A DNA stretch of 64,000 bases from positions 49,846,516 through 49,910,515 of the forward strand of contig CM051033.1 of the NCBI GenBank assembly GCA_027627225.1. The letters run 5' to 3'. Source of the stretch: Congeria kusceri (Eukaryota; Mollusca; Bivalvia; Myida; Dreissenidae). The notes under the pieces are model-generated. The model was given only the letters and a program-made list of their open reading frames with translations, had not been told where the DNA came from and did not search any database. Numbering within the stretch: position 1 is the stretch's first letter; every line of letters starts with the position of its first letter. Position numbers and translations under genes: made by a program. Shown piece after piece: positions 1 through 46,282 of this stretch.

Positions 1-81
1 AGCGGTTACTCTCTCGCCTTGGTACACTTCAGTAACCACTGCCACCACGCTATCAAAACTTCCAGATTTGGTAGTTGTCAT
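1..81 (-). CDS. Possible partial ORF at the left window edge (first 27 codons)
   Basis: On the minus strand an ATG at 81-79 opens a frame that stays open for 27 codons to the window edge (begins MTTTKSGSFD, ends VYQGERVTA). An in-frame stop lies just upstream, within a TATAG that could also serve as a splice acceptor. Base composition here is less AT-rich than the neighbouring DNA. I do not recognise the peptide. It could be the start of a gene continuing to the left, or a chance frame; length alone gives little support. Confidence 0.2.
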   Translation of the reverse strand, partial: MTTTKSGSFDSVVAVVTEVYQGERVTA

Positions 82-1448
82 GGGATACCACTATAAGGAG
101 GTTGAATATTTATATTTTTTTAAACGTTTTGATTTTATATTATTGTTTATTAACATTCCCACATAAATGATGCATAATTGGTTCAGGTATATATATTACG
201 AGATGAAATTTAAAAAAGAGATCAATAAAAAGTAATAATAACAACGCAAGGAATTTATGATGTCCACGTGTTGTTCTTCTGCCTGTCCACAATTTTAATT
301 CGCTCGATTTGATCTGACTTTGGTCACGCGGAATTTCATGCCGGCAGGGAATTAAAGTCGAGCTTTGCTCTGACCCAGTTAAATTTCTGCGCGGTGGTTG
401 ATATTTTTACGTTCGATAGTGTATTAAACGAGAAGAAATGATATCGTCGGTTAGTAAGCATCCACTACTTTTACAATTGTTTTTTTTTAATGTGGAAAAC
501 GTGTGTATTAAAAAAACAGTGAGTATTACGTTTTTGCTAGACTTCGATCATCTTCAGTATTGGTGTTATAACCTGTGAGTGAACTCGATGAGATAATCCG
601 ACTAGAACCGACAGGATCTGAGGCAGACTTCTGATGATATCTCAGCCAAACAATCAAAGCCTTGCGTTCATCGTCGTGCAAGTGAAGGTCAAAACTTTTT
701 ATTTCGCATTCAAATATGTATAACATAACATTCAAGAATTACATTTCAAACAATATGGGTTGTTCCGCCCGAAAAGTTAATTTACAGCGGCAGTAAATCA
801 ATTCGTCTTACATCTCATTCTTGGCAAATCAGAGAACAAGACATTCTCATGTATACAATAGCGATGTTTGATAATATTATTTAATAACGCCATAAGGCCT
901 GAAAGCTTGCCTAGGAATGTGTCTCACTTATACGTGAACCTAGTACATATTATTTGTGTCATGTCATGTAGAAATGTTGTAATAGAGAAAAACATATTTT
1001 TTATTAAAATAAATGTCTTCAACGATAGGAGATTTGTTTACTTTCAAGATACATTCGTATATAATATTCATCTTAGGCGAATGTAATTATTAAATTAAAA
1101 ATAAAATATAACACTAATGTGTTTGATTGCAAAAAAAGAAAAACATTGTATCCAAATGACTGTTTCCGAAATTAATAGAATGACTTATATTATTCAAATG
1201 GTATCGCCTCTTCTGGAGTAGTAATTTTTTGTAATGCAAACTTTGTCCAGAAGCAAACGACCAGTTTTCCTCTCTTTTCACAATGATTAATATACATAAT
1301 TCGTGTCCGACTAAGGACCTGACATGAAGTGATTTTACAACATAGCACTTTAGAAGACTACCGGTGTGTGTAAGTGCAGACTACGTTATAAAATTATGAA
1401 AAAAGAGCCAAGATGGGAAAATACAATCGTTTTCTTTCATATACTGTA

Positions 1449-1620
1449 ACTCAGCAATCCTGGACCCGCATTCACCGACCCGTTGTTAGACTTAAGCCAT
1501 AAGAATGAAGAATATTCTTAAAACCTGGTACTCACTAACTCTAATTATATCATTCTTGATTTAGTACGATTTAATGACATTAGCGATATACGTACCACCA
1601 TATTTGTGAACAAACCAAAC
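1449..1620. repeat. Partial copy of an inverted-repeat element family
   Basis: The segment starts with a CCCGCATTCACCGACC-type end, followed by a GACTTAAG/AAGAATATTCTTAA stretch and TACTCACTAACTCTAATTA. The same order occurs in the fuller copies at about 32409-32738 and 43007-43265. The right terminal repeat is missing or too diverged to see. Probably a decayed non-autonomous DNA transposon. Confidence 0.4.
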
Positions 1621-3310
1621 GAAAAATAAAAAAAAAACTTGATTAAAACTAGGAGAACTACCGCATTGGTACGGTCAATACAACGACTGTGGGTTTGAAA
1701 GTCGTGCGACGAACCACACATATCACTTGGCACAGAATTTTTCAAAATATGTAAATAAATAAACACGTTAAGACATGTATTAATAGGTCAATACATTCGC
1801 ACACTAAAGGCATTCATTTTTGGAACACAAATTAACAAAAGCTGATCGGCACGTATTGCCACATCGACACAATGTATCATTCCACTTTCTAGTAAGCGAA
1901 CTTCATAAGGTTCGTTGGTGCAATCAGTTGTGCAATCACACACAGCTGGTGTAAGCATTTAAGATACATTCTGATATTGTATCCAGCTTGGGCGCTAGCA
2001 TAGTCATATAGTGTGTCATATTTAACGCCAATGTCAACTGAGGTATTCAGGCGCATGAGGTCTACTACCGTTATGTTCAATGTATGATATATGGTATGAT
2101 ATTGGGTTTCCTAGCATTATTCCATTAATGTCCATAACTCATCGGTCGGATTATGTGCCATTTCCTGGAATGGTTACTATGCGTTCGAAGACGCATAAAA
2201 ATTGACTTCGATCTAGTAAGTAAGTAATGAAAGTACATAGTTACTTAAACAGTGTCCTAATAGATATTGATAGCACCAACAATTACAATTATTATTAGAT
2301 CTGACGGTAGACAATAGCTGGTTAACGAACTAAAATGACGATAAAGAAGTTACAATGTTTCGTCAGACGCGAAAAACGTCATTCTACACCAGCTGCTTAC
2401 TAGAATTCATAATAAGACGTACAACTCGCCATACTCAGTTGGATGTGTATAGACCATATAGATAATGTAAAAAGCATAATATAAACTGCAGCATTCGATA
2501 TTATTTTCAAATTACCACTATTGTGTATAAATTGTGTTCTTAATCAATATTGCACGTCAAAGTTTGCTTATAATATACAATAAAACAATTAAAAGCCTGC
2601 CTTATATAGATCTGACGATGTTGCGTATTCGTGTATGTGATATAATATTGTGACTGTTGCTACAATGTTGGCTATTTTCGTATTATGGCAGTTGTTAAAC
2701 CAGCCCTTTATATACGTCAATGGAACCACATTCAATAATACTTCGTCATTAATACACGGTATAATCGAGAAGTCATGTTGCATGTTGTCCAATATGTGTG
2801 TGGTAGATCTATTGCCGTGGCAATTACAAGACAGAAGTGGTATTCTCCAACTTGGTAACCGTTTTGCTCCTCGAGGTATTCATAAAGTCCATAGATAATT
2901 ACGACACATTCGAACGCTTGCTGACAACGTTGTTATAATACAGAATATGTTCTTGGTAAATTATAAACAGTTTTGACTAAGTTATGATAATTTGAAGAAT
3001 GTTCTGTAACGATCGATAATTAGAGATGATAAGTTGGATTATTCGTTAACTAACCACAATTACAATCTGAAGAACTTCATCTGAGAACGATGACTGTGAT
3101 GGGGCCTATTCTACCCTGGCGGTCGCTGAACAGAATAACACGTTAGAAAACTTAGAAGTATTTTAATATTGTAACTTTGGTGGCATTCTTATGGCGTATA
3201 TATTTGTTTTATTAGAATGCTCCAATTGGGGTTGGTTGATATAAATTTGATTTTGTTTTCTAAAATACTTATTAAAAGAGAGAGTGTAATTCCCTACAAA
3301 TTAAAAAAAA

Positions 3311-3342
<32 letters not shown>

Positions 3343-6300
3343 ATATATATATTATATACGCAGCATTTATTTTGATAGCAGTATTTAGCAACTGAGAAAA
3401 GCAACGTTACTGGGCTTCAAACATTTATATTTCAACAGTAGCCAGTTTCTATGATATACTCTTGGAGTGTTTGTCAAACGGAAATAGCTAAGTCTAAAGA
3501 ATGATAATCAACCTAGAAAATACAAGCTACAACCCCAAATTATGCATTTATTTGATGTCAGTTCATAAAGCAAATACAATATTGAGAAAGTATAATCTAA
3601 CTCTTGACACTTGCACGATATATGTCCTATCTCTAATTTATGTGTGTCACAAGTTAATTATAAATACGCACTTATACAACTTAAACGCAATTACAAACAA
3701 GATTAATAGAACAATATACAAAATATTATAATGTGTAATTATAAAATATATCGCGGTCCTTTTTGTTCATGTTTCATAACATTCCGACCCTTTTTACAAT
3801 CAACAATATTGTAACCGGCTTACTGTTTGTTTGCATTGTTTACCCGGATATTTTAATTAAAACAACATCTCAACACATTTTACAATGATGTTTGTTCCTA
3901 ATATTTAAATGTTTAAATATCACAAGCAATAAATAAACCAGTTATTGTGATATTCATGTTTTGGTGTACTAATGATGCATACACTACAGCGGGCGGTGCG
4001 TCTTGTATCATTTACTGCTGAACGTCACTGTTATATAACAACTTACGCCATTAGGATAGTCTATATAGATAAAGACGTACATAACGTTTCGGATCATTCA
4101 ACTTCGGTTTGGGACTAAGCAACAGAACGAAAGTTCAATGGCCTTACGAGCGCTGCCCTTGCAATCAATGTAAATTAACATGCTCGTTGAATACTTGATT
4201 GTGTACACCGCCTCAATGTTTTTCTGTTATGATAAATTATTTTAAATTTACCAACAAGCAAATACCCTTATGCTGAGAGTAGCAAGTAGAGGGAATATCC
4301 GTTGGACCTTGAAGACAACATGTTTATATAATTATTATTTATTTTTATAATTTGGACAAATTGACAAGACACTAATGAGCTTTATATGCATTATTTCACA
4401 ATTGAATTATTTGATAGATTTATACTCAGTTTTGTGTTGCACGTGTTTCAAATGTTTAATACAACGATATATGCATTTTGAACTATCCCTGCAGAGCACG
4501 TTTAACACGATTCCTTTGACACTAATAAAATATATTCATTGTTATGGATGTGTACAATATGCGTGAGTTAATGGTAGTGTCAGGTTATTGTTTCCAAGCT
4601 ATAGCGTCGGAAGTCTTGAGAAATCATTTTGTTATATTAAAATACCTGTCTTCGGGTCTGATTATTACGTGTTGCATTCGTACATCGTCAACTTTTTATA
4701 ACTCAGAACATCGTTCGCTATTCATAGAGAACATAACTATTTGTTGCGACGGGCACCTTTACGGATATGTATACATGTATGTATGTAAGTATGTGCTTAA
4801 GAAAACATATGAAGATTATGTGTTCACATGTTTGAGTGTGTCGTATGTACGTACGTGACATATGCCTCAAACTACGATAAACACACTGAGAAACACATAT
4901 TAATTTTATTTACAGTTACACATAATTGAAGGAGTGGAATTGCATATCTTGTTAACAGATTACCTCAAAGATGATGGTTCTAGAACGTATCAGTTGGTTT
5001 ATATAGGACATTTCTAAAGTGCGCCACAAATACTTATAACCCATCCTGTGCTATGTTTAGACGATTTCTTTTTCAGCTCATGTGTACCACATAAATGAAA
5101 AATTCAACAATAAACACACATTGTAAAGTAGGGTTGCCTACAAACAATTAATGAGATTTGTTTGACAGTATTATATCCAAGTAAACTGATGTATTATTTT
5201 TCTATTTATGCACTCTATTAATACTTTCAAATCTTTTTGCTAATTATCGGAATTTGTTTTCGTGGTTTATTTATCGGTTCTGAAAGGTAGTGTTTTCTTA
5301 TCGGTTAAAAGGGTAAAACCCTGCACAGCGAGATTAATTCGATCACGATTGACGTTTGTGGCAATGCAATTTATTACACATTTTAGTGCCTGTCAATAGC
5401 GTTGTTACGCATCTGAAATGGATTCAATTAAAAAGTGTTTGGAAAGCTTACCCTCTGTATTTGGAAAGCACGTGTATCACTTACATCTCGTTAACATGCA
5501 CGTTAATAAAGCATACAAGTCTGGCTGGCAGAATGGTTAGCGTGACATACTTGATCTGGAGCTCGTAAAACTATTATACCCTTAGTTTTGTTTTCAAAGT
5601 AGCGCCACGATCAGCAAGTAATGTTCTTATTGCATGTTGGTTTAGACCTTCCAATAGTTATTTTCTTTCTGAAAATCTCCTCTTTTTTCTAGTTCAATTA
5701 TATAACCCTTTGGTGTTTAATCTGCTAAGCCAGTAGAAAAACCGTAAATCTACTTGCAAATAGTTGCACATCTTAAAATATGATGAAATTCCTGCATTCA
5801 CAACTAAATTAATTTAAGCAAGAATGAACTTTGTGGCAATGCCAATTATGGCACACTTGAATGCCTGCCAAACGAGATGTTGTGCAGGTGAGTAGATTCT
5901 TGGTATGTATAACATAATTCGGAATCGGCTGAAGACTTGTTGGTGAAGGTTATGTAGTTAATGATAATCGGGAGTGATGGCTTAGAGTAATAATGTACTG
6001 ATTCCCTGAGTGTTTGCCAAGTATATGGGCAATACATTAATTACTTAGAATGAACTGGAATTCAGGGTAAATTGTATATCATTCTATACAATTTCGAATT
6101 GTTCATGATTACACAGAACAGATTTTGAATACCATTACCTGTTTTCGCTTATTAAAGAATAATTATATTACATGTGCATTGCACTTGAATTATTTGTGCC
6201 CACACCATTCAATGTTTAAAGAGACTTCACATATTTTGGTATGTTTGTAAATGTCACAAAATGTCAAAACTGCAAATAGACTCATAAATTGTTACAAACA

Positions 6301-6374
6301 ATCAAAATATTATATCAAGAAATTCCATATTTTGTGTAAAAGAAACTGCCTCCGTCGGGTCTGGAACACACGAA

Positions 6375-6442
6375 CTGCAATGCAATGAGATGCGATGCGA
6401 TGCGATGTCATGCAGTGCAATGCGATGCAATGCAATGCAAGC
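6375..6442. repeat. GATGC/AATGC simple repeat
   Basis: About 68 bp of imperfect 5-bp repeats alternating GATGC, AATGC and AGTGC. The repetitive minus-strand open frame across it is a product of this repeat. Confidence 0.7.
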
Positions 6443-7337
6443 TGTGTGGTATGTCGGTTACGAGTTTGATCCGTTATAAATGAGGCATGTCCTAAGTGAA
6501 AGTCGAAAAGATAACATTTTTTCAAAGCGCACTAACCTGATTTTTAAGTGCGTTTTTATCGGTTTTACAGTAAACGATATAAGATTTTTGTAGAGCAAGA
6601 TTTTCTGGAAAGAAAGACAAGTGCGACATTGACATCCTATCTGCTTTCTTCTTACCGGAGCACATATTTTGTAATTAATTGAGACCACGCTTGTCACTTT
6701 CAATTGATACAAATGGAATGCAAATATATTCGCAAAGTATTATGTCAATACTTATTTGCGGTCAATTTGCTTGAAGAGACGACGTGAAGTTACAGGAAAT
6801 ACGTACACTTATATCACGAAAAAAGCTCTTGAATATTGCCACGGAAAGCAAGGAATGTTACGTAAGCGTACTAATCAGACGCATTAGCAGAAGAGATTCT
6901 TAACTACTGCATTAAGTGGCCTGTAATACGCTCTAATAGAAAAATGATTTTGTTTCAGTCGTTGACCGTTCTGTCCTAAATTGTTGAGAGTTACATAATT
7001 TATCTATTGGAATGGAACAAAAAGGAATATATTGGGTTACTTGTAAGCTTGTTTACCTATTTATTTATTTTTTATTATTTTTTTTATTATTTTACATTTC
7101 AGTTAGATCTAGTTAGTAAGCTAGGCAGTTAGTTAGAAAGTTACTTTGTTATCAAGTTAATTATTAATTCATATATTGCGTAAATAAATAAGTAAACATT
7201 TTTATAGACAGCATGTTTTATAATACTAGTTCACTTTTTATTTCATAAGTATTTGCATCATACAAATAATGTTTCTAAGCAGTTCAGTTCATTAAACTAT
7301 GTATCAATTATAGATCTATGTCAAGATATGTATGTCA

Positions 7338-41009
<33,672 letters not shown>

Positions 41010-41206
41010 TGGCAGATCCATATGCTAGATATGTCCGATATCCAGACCGTTTGAACAGCGACTGGGATGAGTCGGATATATTCTGCGGCTAATATCTCGG
41101 ATATGTATAGATATGTCGGATGTCCACATCACTAAAATAATCGTTGCCTGTTCTTGAATGAGATCATATGTATTCGTCGTTGACGGTATTTACATTTTAC
41201 GATAAC

Positions 41207-41212
41207 AATAAA
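41207..41212 (+). terminator. Polyadenylation signal of the Ig/LDLa gene
   Basis: AATAAA about 200 bp after the stop codon, followed by a TGTCAGCCAGTGCTTGTTTC stretch that could act as a GU-rich downstream element. Confidence 0.6.
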
Positions 41213-41280
41213 GTAGCAAAACAAATGTCAGCCAGTGCTTGTTTCTTACTTTCACTTATAAAAAAATAACATTAAAACTA

Positions 41281-41350
41281 ATTAATATAATAATAATAAT
41301 AATAAGATGATGATGATGATGGTGATGATAAATAGAAGGAGGAGAAGGAG
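41281..41350. repeat. Microsatellite (ATA)n, (GAT)n, (GGA)n
   Basis: Successive AATAAT, GATGAT and GAAGGAGGA runs. A similar CTG/GAT/GAC compound tract is at about 41806-41862. Confidence 0.85.
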
Positions 41351-42229
41351 GAGAAAAAGAACACTTAAAATACACAATCTAAATAACGTCTCTGGCTCAG
41401 AAATATATTGGAAAATACTCACGAGTATGTCTCTTTTACTGAACATTTAAACACCAATTGAAATGGATTTAATTATAACACGTGTGTAATAACTCATCCA
41501 AGAGAATTGTCGATTGTTATTGAACATCAGCAACACAATGTTGCGACAACTTAAATGTCAAACTCTAGTGGGTGATAAGTGTTATTTTTCCATTTTTCTC
41601 GCAAATGTTAAACAAATACACGTTTGTCTGTACAACATTAACAACAAATAAGCGAATTTCGCGGAATGAAATGAAGTATGAATATACATGTTTACTACCA
41701 AAGCATTTGGTTTTGTAACAAATACCGATATACGTATATTATTTTTAGTTTAGAAATAGCCAGAGCAGAGGAATTGATCTCATAATTAACAACAATAACA
41801 ACACATGCTGCTGCTGCTGCTGAGGATGATGATGATGGTGGTGCTGACGACGACGACGATAACATTGCAAAACAGTCTGTAGATCTAATTCTTATAAGAC
41901 TCTTCTTATAAGAGTTATTGATCATCAAAAATAGATCTTGAAATATTAATGACATGAGAGATCGAAAATCAGTAGGGTACTAGTAATGACCTAGTAGATT
42001 ACCAGCCATGCTGGCAGGGCGGAAAAGAGTTTGATCTCTATTCGAGGTTAAATATGTATCACAAAGACACGCAAGATACTGGAAGCCTACCAAGACTATA
42101 TAACGATCAGAATGACTGTGGACAGCACCGACCTGTTATATGTGTACTAAAGTGGCATATCGACGGATTTTTTTTCATAAATGTTTGGAATTGAATGTCT
42201 AAACGGGAAAAACTAAAGCATCAAGAACT

Positions 42230-42368
42230 TAAGTATTATAACAATGTACATGTCCGTGCAATGTTTGTGTGATTGTGTAACCCAGATGAAACAATCCCCA
42301 AGCCTCAATGGGGATCGAACCAAGACCTCCTGGTTCCAAGGCAAACGCTCTACCGCGTCGCTATAAAA
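42230..42368 (-). repeat. tRNA-derived SINE (minus strand)
   Basis: On the minus strand: GCGACGCGGTAGAGCGTTTG (A box), GGTTCGATCCCC (B box), then GGCTTGGGGATTGTTTCATC. The body is short; the 3' end is not clear. Confidence 0.6.
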
Positions 42369-42527
42369 GCTAGCTCATATAGCAATGCAGTATAAGTGTC
42401 CCTTATACGTCACCCTACTACAATTGATTCACCTGTTTTCAACAATTTCAACAAAAACAACAGAAGTACTCCAAAATATTCAGTCGTTTCGCCTTGCAGA
42501 CGCTTTAAAATTTTGTCGATTTCAAAT

Positions 42528-42856
42528 CAGGCGTAACAAAATTAAGTTTGTTTCAGGTAACCCGACCTACCCTAAAAAATGCCCCGACCCTAGAACATTT
42601 TATTGGGTTTGTCAGAATGATTTTTGTTTTATTTACCTTTTTCAATAATTCAATGAGTTTTGGATAAATAAGCGTTTGTTTTGATAGTATCCACTTATAA
42701 ACAATGTTTAAGGATATTACTGATATGTTTTGAATATTTATTCAGTTTTAGAATCTTCAAGTTGACCATTTACCCCCCCCAAAAAAAATCCCGACCTACC
42801 TACCCTAATTTTTTTGGGCATGTTACCTGAAACGAACATATGTTTTTTTACGCCTG
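42528..42856. repeat. 329-bp element with inverted termini
   Basis: Left end CAGGCGTAACAAAATTAAGT followed by TTGTTTCAGGTAAC; the right end is its complement (GTTACCTGAAACGAAC ... TTTTTTTACGCCTG). The interior has CCCGACCTACCCTAA in both halves. No clear target duplication. Confidence 0.75.
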
Positions 42857-43006
42857 ATGATAACTCATCAACAAAACGTTATTTTCAATATATTTCTTTG
42901 TCAGTAGTGCTATTTCGCTCCTTTGTATACAGTTTTCTTTTATTTATGGATTCTGTGACAAAAATGGAAATTGCCAATTCGTCCGAGTGTGAACAGGGCC
43001 CCTATT

Positions 43007-43265
43007 CACCAAACTATTCTTTGACTTTAGACTTAGAATTAAGCATATTCTTAAACTGTTTTGTTGTAAGAGCGCTGTAGATGTGAGTATTACTTGGTAT
43101 CCACCAACACTAATTACACCATTCTTTATTTAGAACGATTTGTTAATGGCATAACAAGCAACTTTGGTACCCAACATATTTGCGAATGTGGAAGTATTTT
43201 TCTTGAGTCTAAGTCCGTTCTTTATTCTGAGGTCTAAGTATTGGCTGGTGAATACGGCACTCGGG
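43007..43265. repeat. Inverted-repeat element, same family as 32409
   Basis: Left CCCCTATTCACCAAACTATTC and right TATTGGCTGGTGAATACGG are inverted; GACTTTAGACTTAGAATTAAG pairs with CTTGAGTCTAAGTC. Shares TTACTTGGTATCCACCA and CTAATTACACCATT... TTTATTTAGAAC with the 32409 copy. Confidence 0.75.
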
Positions 43266-44882
43266 TCCCATAAATGTGCATTTTATACGAATCAAAGCCA
43301 ACCTGTCTGATCGGACAGTGATTTTCCATGCGAGAAGCTATGTACCGGTATTTCAATTAATTTATATTGAAATACATGTATGTATCCTAATTCGTGAGGT
43401 CATTCATTTCTCCGAAAAACACCCTCAACCGCATGATTATATATGAGGTGTATTTTACACAACATCTCTGACAAACAGTAACGTACTAAATTTCTAATTG
43501 ATGAACGCTTTGCCAATGAAATATTGGCAATCGATCTGTGATTGTGTCCCCTCACCCTAGCTAAAGGTTGAACTAGTGCGTGAGACGGTGGAACCCTCTG
43601 CCACTTATTCAGTCTCAACAATCTCACACCCCGCTGTGTCGCCCCATACGTCGTTATGGCTTTCGTCCAATTGAATTCCCCTGTGCGGCTTATGCCCATA
43701 GCGGTGGAGTCCCGCTGTGTCGGAACATTTGCTCCCGCGAGATAGATCTCGACACGGGGTGTAAATATATCTGCCGAAAAAAGGAGGTCATTTTATTCCC
43801 GCGCGGTGTCGACAAAGGGTGTACATTTACAGCGATTCGAGAGGTCATCTTTCGAGAATTTGCGATGTTACACTGCTAATTTGAGCGCATTGTTTCTGTT
43901 GGAGTGAGCAGGTTGAAAGTAATTAAGGATGGAATTTTAAACACGGAGAAAAATGAAACGTGTGTGAAATGTGCGTTTTGATGCGTTTGGCGTTGCTCTT
44001 GCAGAATGGGGTTTTACTGAACGCAATGTTAAATTGAATATGACAATGATGCGTTTTTAGTACGTCGCCGAGTCAGTTTTATTTTTCGCAGCGGAATATT
44101 GAACTGAAGAGTATTTGAGGTGGGTAAGTTTATTGCTTTATTTTAATGTTATGTTTTTGGTGTAGACTAATTTAGTCCCTGAAAACAAAACTGCTGAAAC
44201 TTTGTGAAATGTAAAAGTCGACAAATCCTGTTTCTTGTTTTATCTTACCAAGTTACATTTCCTTGGAAAAGTTTCAATGTCTTGAGCAAGATCAAAATGG
44301 CAAGCATGTTATACAAGGAGCAAAGTAGGAGCAAAGTAACATTATACATGATTAATTCGGTATTTGACAGAAACGACTGGATCAGTCTAGGTTTTGGTGA
44401 AATGGTACAGAGTGCTCATAATGAGCAAGAGAGAAGTGGCCGGACATTTTTAAATTATTAAGTACATCCAGCCGTTTTTTTTTCATTTAAAAGCTTCTTA
44501 TTAAGTTTTATAAGAATTGCCTCTTTCATTTTGTCAATAAACATGTTCAAGTTAGAATTAAACCGGGTCGCTAAAAAGGCCTTGGGGACTGTAGAAGTAC
44601 ACTAGTAGCAGTAGCGATAGCAGCAACAATAACAGCAGCAGCAGTAGTACTAGTAGTAGCATATTTCTTTCTGAAATGTATTTTTCTTTGAAAAAAAATC
44701 ATAGTAGATCTATGTGGGTATATTAGACTAAGTCTAACAAGGCTATTTATTTCTTAGGGCATTGGTAGTAGCGTAATGGAAGAAATTGCTAAGATTCCAC
44801 TGATACGTATATTTTTCACCTAACTACAGTATCTGCTGCTGCTGCTGCTATTAATGTTTATTTGATATATCATTTCTAATAG
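43266..44882. other. Spacer without a supportable gene
   Basis: Frames of about 100 codons lie on both strands at 43400-43880 in a less AT-rich patch, but they overlap each other and show no recognisable domain. The patch has an internal imprecise repeat (TCGACACGGGGTGTAAAT / TCGACAAAGGGTGTACAT). CAG/TAG simple repeats occur at about 44605-44662. Confidence 0.5.
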
Positions 44883-45285
44883 TAGGGAAAGATCTAGAGC
44901 AGAATAGCATGGTGCTGCACCCTGCTCCTTTAAGGTTCCCCCCTGCTGCCCCTCTGGGCTGGGTGCTGCACGCTGCTCATTTAAGGTTCCCCCCTGCTGC
45001 CCCTCTGGGCTGGGTGCTGCACCCTGCTCCTTTAAGGTTCCCCCCTGCTGCCCCTCTGGGCTGGTTATACAGAAATGTTGAATATCTTTTGAAATTCAAC
45101 ATATTTTTGCAAATATTCAACTGGAAATGAATAGTCTCTGCTTAAAAAGCTTAATCAGAAGTATTAGACTCATTAAAACACTGGATTTAGCAAATTATTT
45201 GAAAATGTCAACAAACTGGTCCGGTTTCCCCCCTGCTCCTTTTTAGCAGCACCCTGTACCTTTTTAGCTCCTATATCTTTCCCTA
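44883..45285. mobile_element. 403-bp non-autonomous inverted-repeat element with 6-bp flanking duplication
   Basis: Termini TAGGGAAAGATCTAG on the left and, on the opposite strand, TAGGGAAAGATATAG on the right. TAATAG flanks both sides (44877-44882 and 45286-45291). The interior contains the 51-bp tandem repeat. Superfamily not assigned. Confidence 0.65.
44911..45063. repeat. 51-bp tandem repeat, three copies
   Basis: Unit starting GGTGCTGCACCCTGCTCCTT and ending GCCCCTCTGGGCTG. The unit is 17 codons, so a plus-strand frame stays open. A degraded related piece (CCCCCCTGCTCCTTTTTAGC) is at about 45229-45250, near the right end of the enclosing element. Confidence 0.85.
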
Positions 45286-45712
45286 TAATAGGTTTAAAAT
45301 GGTTGTGCGCGCAGTTCAGACTAAGTCTGGCAAGTTGCCAATTTTCTTGTAAATGTGTGTCATCCAGTGAAAATGATTTCAAATACTAGTACACACTATG
45401 CTTCGTAAAACGTGCATGAGCGGTCGAAGTACATTTTACTATTGTCTACGACACAACTATTTGTTGTTAACAGGCACAATATTAAAATGTAATTTCATTG
45501 GCCTAAATACGCGTGAATATTAAAAATGAATATGACTTTGTGGGCATGAAGTCGATTCGTTAGTGTAAGTAACTTGGTTGTAACTGAGTAGGCTCAACAT
45601 TTGAAGTGTGTTGAGCATTAATTTGAAGTGTTGGTAATTGTGTTAGGTGAAATTTTAATATACATTATAAATAATCTGATTAAAATAATTCTGAAATATT
45701 TTGTAGAAAGTG

Positions 45713-45717
45713 AAAAA
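45713..45717 (-). terminator. Pol III terminator of tRNA-Phe
   Basis: Five T on the minus strand, about 30 nt after the tRNA 3' end; the nearest run of four or more T. Confidence 0.6.
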
Positions 45718-45747
45718 TGTTATCAGCCGCCGAACTGTTCCGTTCGT

Positions 45748-45819
45748 GCCGGAACCCGGGATTGAACCGGGGGCCTTTAGATCTTCAGTCTAACGCTCTC
45801 CCAACTGAGCTATTCCGGC
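45748..45819 (-). tRNA. tRNA-Phe (anticodon GAA)
   Basis: The 72-nt minus-strand sequence folds fully: acceptor GCCGGAA/TTCCGGC, D arm GCTC...GAGC with AGTTGGGA loop, anticodon stem TTAGA/TCTAA with loop CTGAAGA, T arm CCGGT..., canonical B box GGTTCAATCCC. No intron and no encoded CCA, as expected for a nuclear gene. It is very close to the conserved animal tRNA-Phe. It is not followed by SINE-like body sequence, and a Pol III terminator lies just downstream, so it is likely functional. Confidence 0.96.
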
Positions 45820-46057
45820 TGACAAATGTGATTGTAGTCGTGGTATTATTTGAAGTATTATTACCAAATTGCAATTATACATACATATAAATTGACTTTT
45901 ATTTTGCTGAGGATGAAGAAACAGAAACAAAGTAGTACAGATCCATTAATTATGCCACCAACTGAGTAATAACACAGATTTTTAATTTGGTAAATCGATG
46001 ATTATTTTTTAGTTTGGGACGATAACGACATAAAAGTGCGGTTCAGTAGAAAACAAG

Positions 46058-46282
46058 ATGGCGCTGTCCATGGAGACGTCACCGGGATTGGTCAGTTTAT
46101 GCGGCTTTCTGCTAGGATCTAGCTCATTCTTGGTGTATTTACTATGCAATTTTCTCTCAGTTCTTCAGGAATTATGGAACAGTTACTGGTGGATCGTCAT
46201 TGTCGGCGTCTGGTCTCTATGCATGCTGGGAACAATTCGGACGTTGTTGACAGACAAACAGGCTTACATGGAACACATTCAG
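46058..46282 (+). CDS. ICMT: ICMT exon 1
   Basis: The ATG at 46058 sits in a good context (CAAGATGG). It encodes residues 1-75 with two hydrophobic segments (SLCGFLLGSSSFLVYLL and WWIVIVGVWSLCMLGTI), the N-terminal membrane helices. Donor CATTCAG|GTATTTT, phase 0. The open frame continues past the donor into low-complexity Met/Val codons that are intronic. Confidence 0.9.

Larger units (their letters stand above)
82..7331. other. AT-rich intergenic DNA with no supportable gene
   Basis: Open frames here are short, lack recognisable motifs and have AT-driven composition. Visible structure is limited to an (AT)n run near 3335-3356, a GATGC/AATGC-rich simple repeat at about 6375-6442, a partial inverted-repeat element at about 1449-1620, and two diverged copies of a short segment at about 5349-5410 and 5825-5885 (shared GTGGCAATGC and GCCTG). 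The promoter of the Ig/LDLa gene should lie at the right end of this stretch, but I cannot point to a convincing core element. Confidence 0.5.

Noticed and set aside
43400..43879. Frames of about 99 codons on both strands
   Set aside because: They overlap on opposite strands, match no domain I recognise and have no splice or polyA context; the patch has internal repeats.
44909..45130. Proline-rich 17-residue repeat protein
   Set aside because: Unit of 51 bp inside an inverted-repeat element; open only because the unit is a multiple of three.
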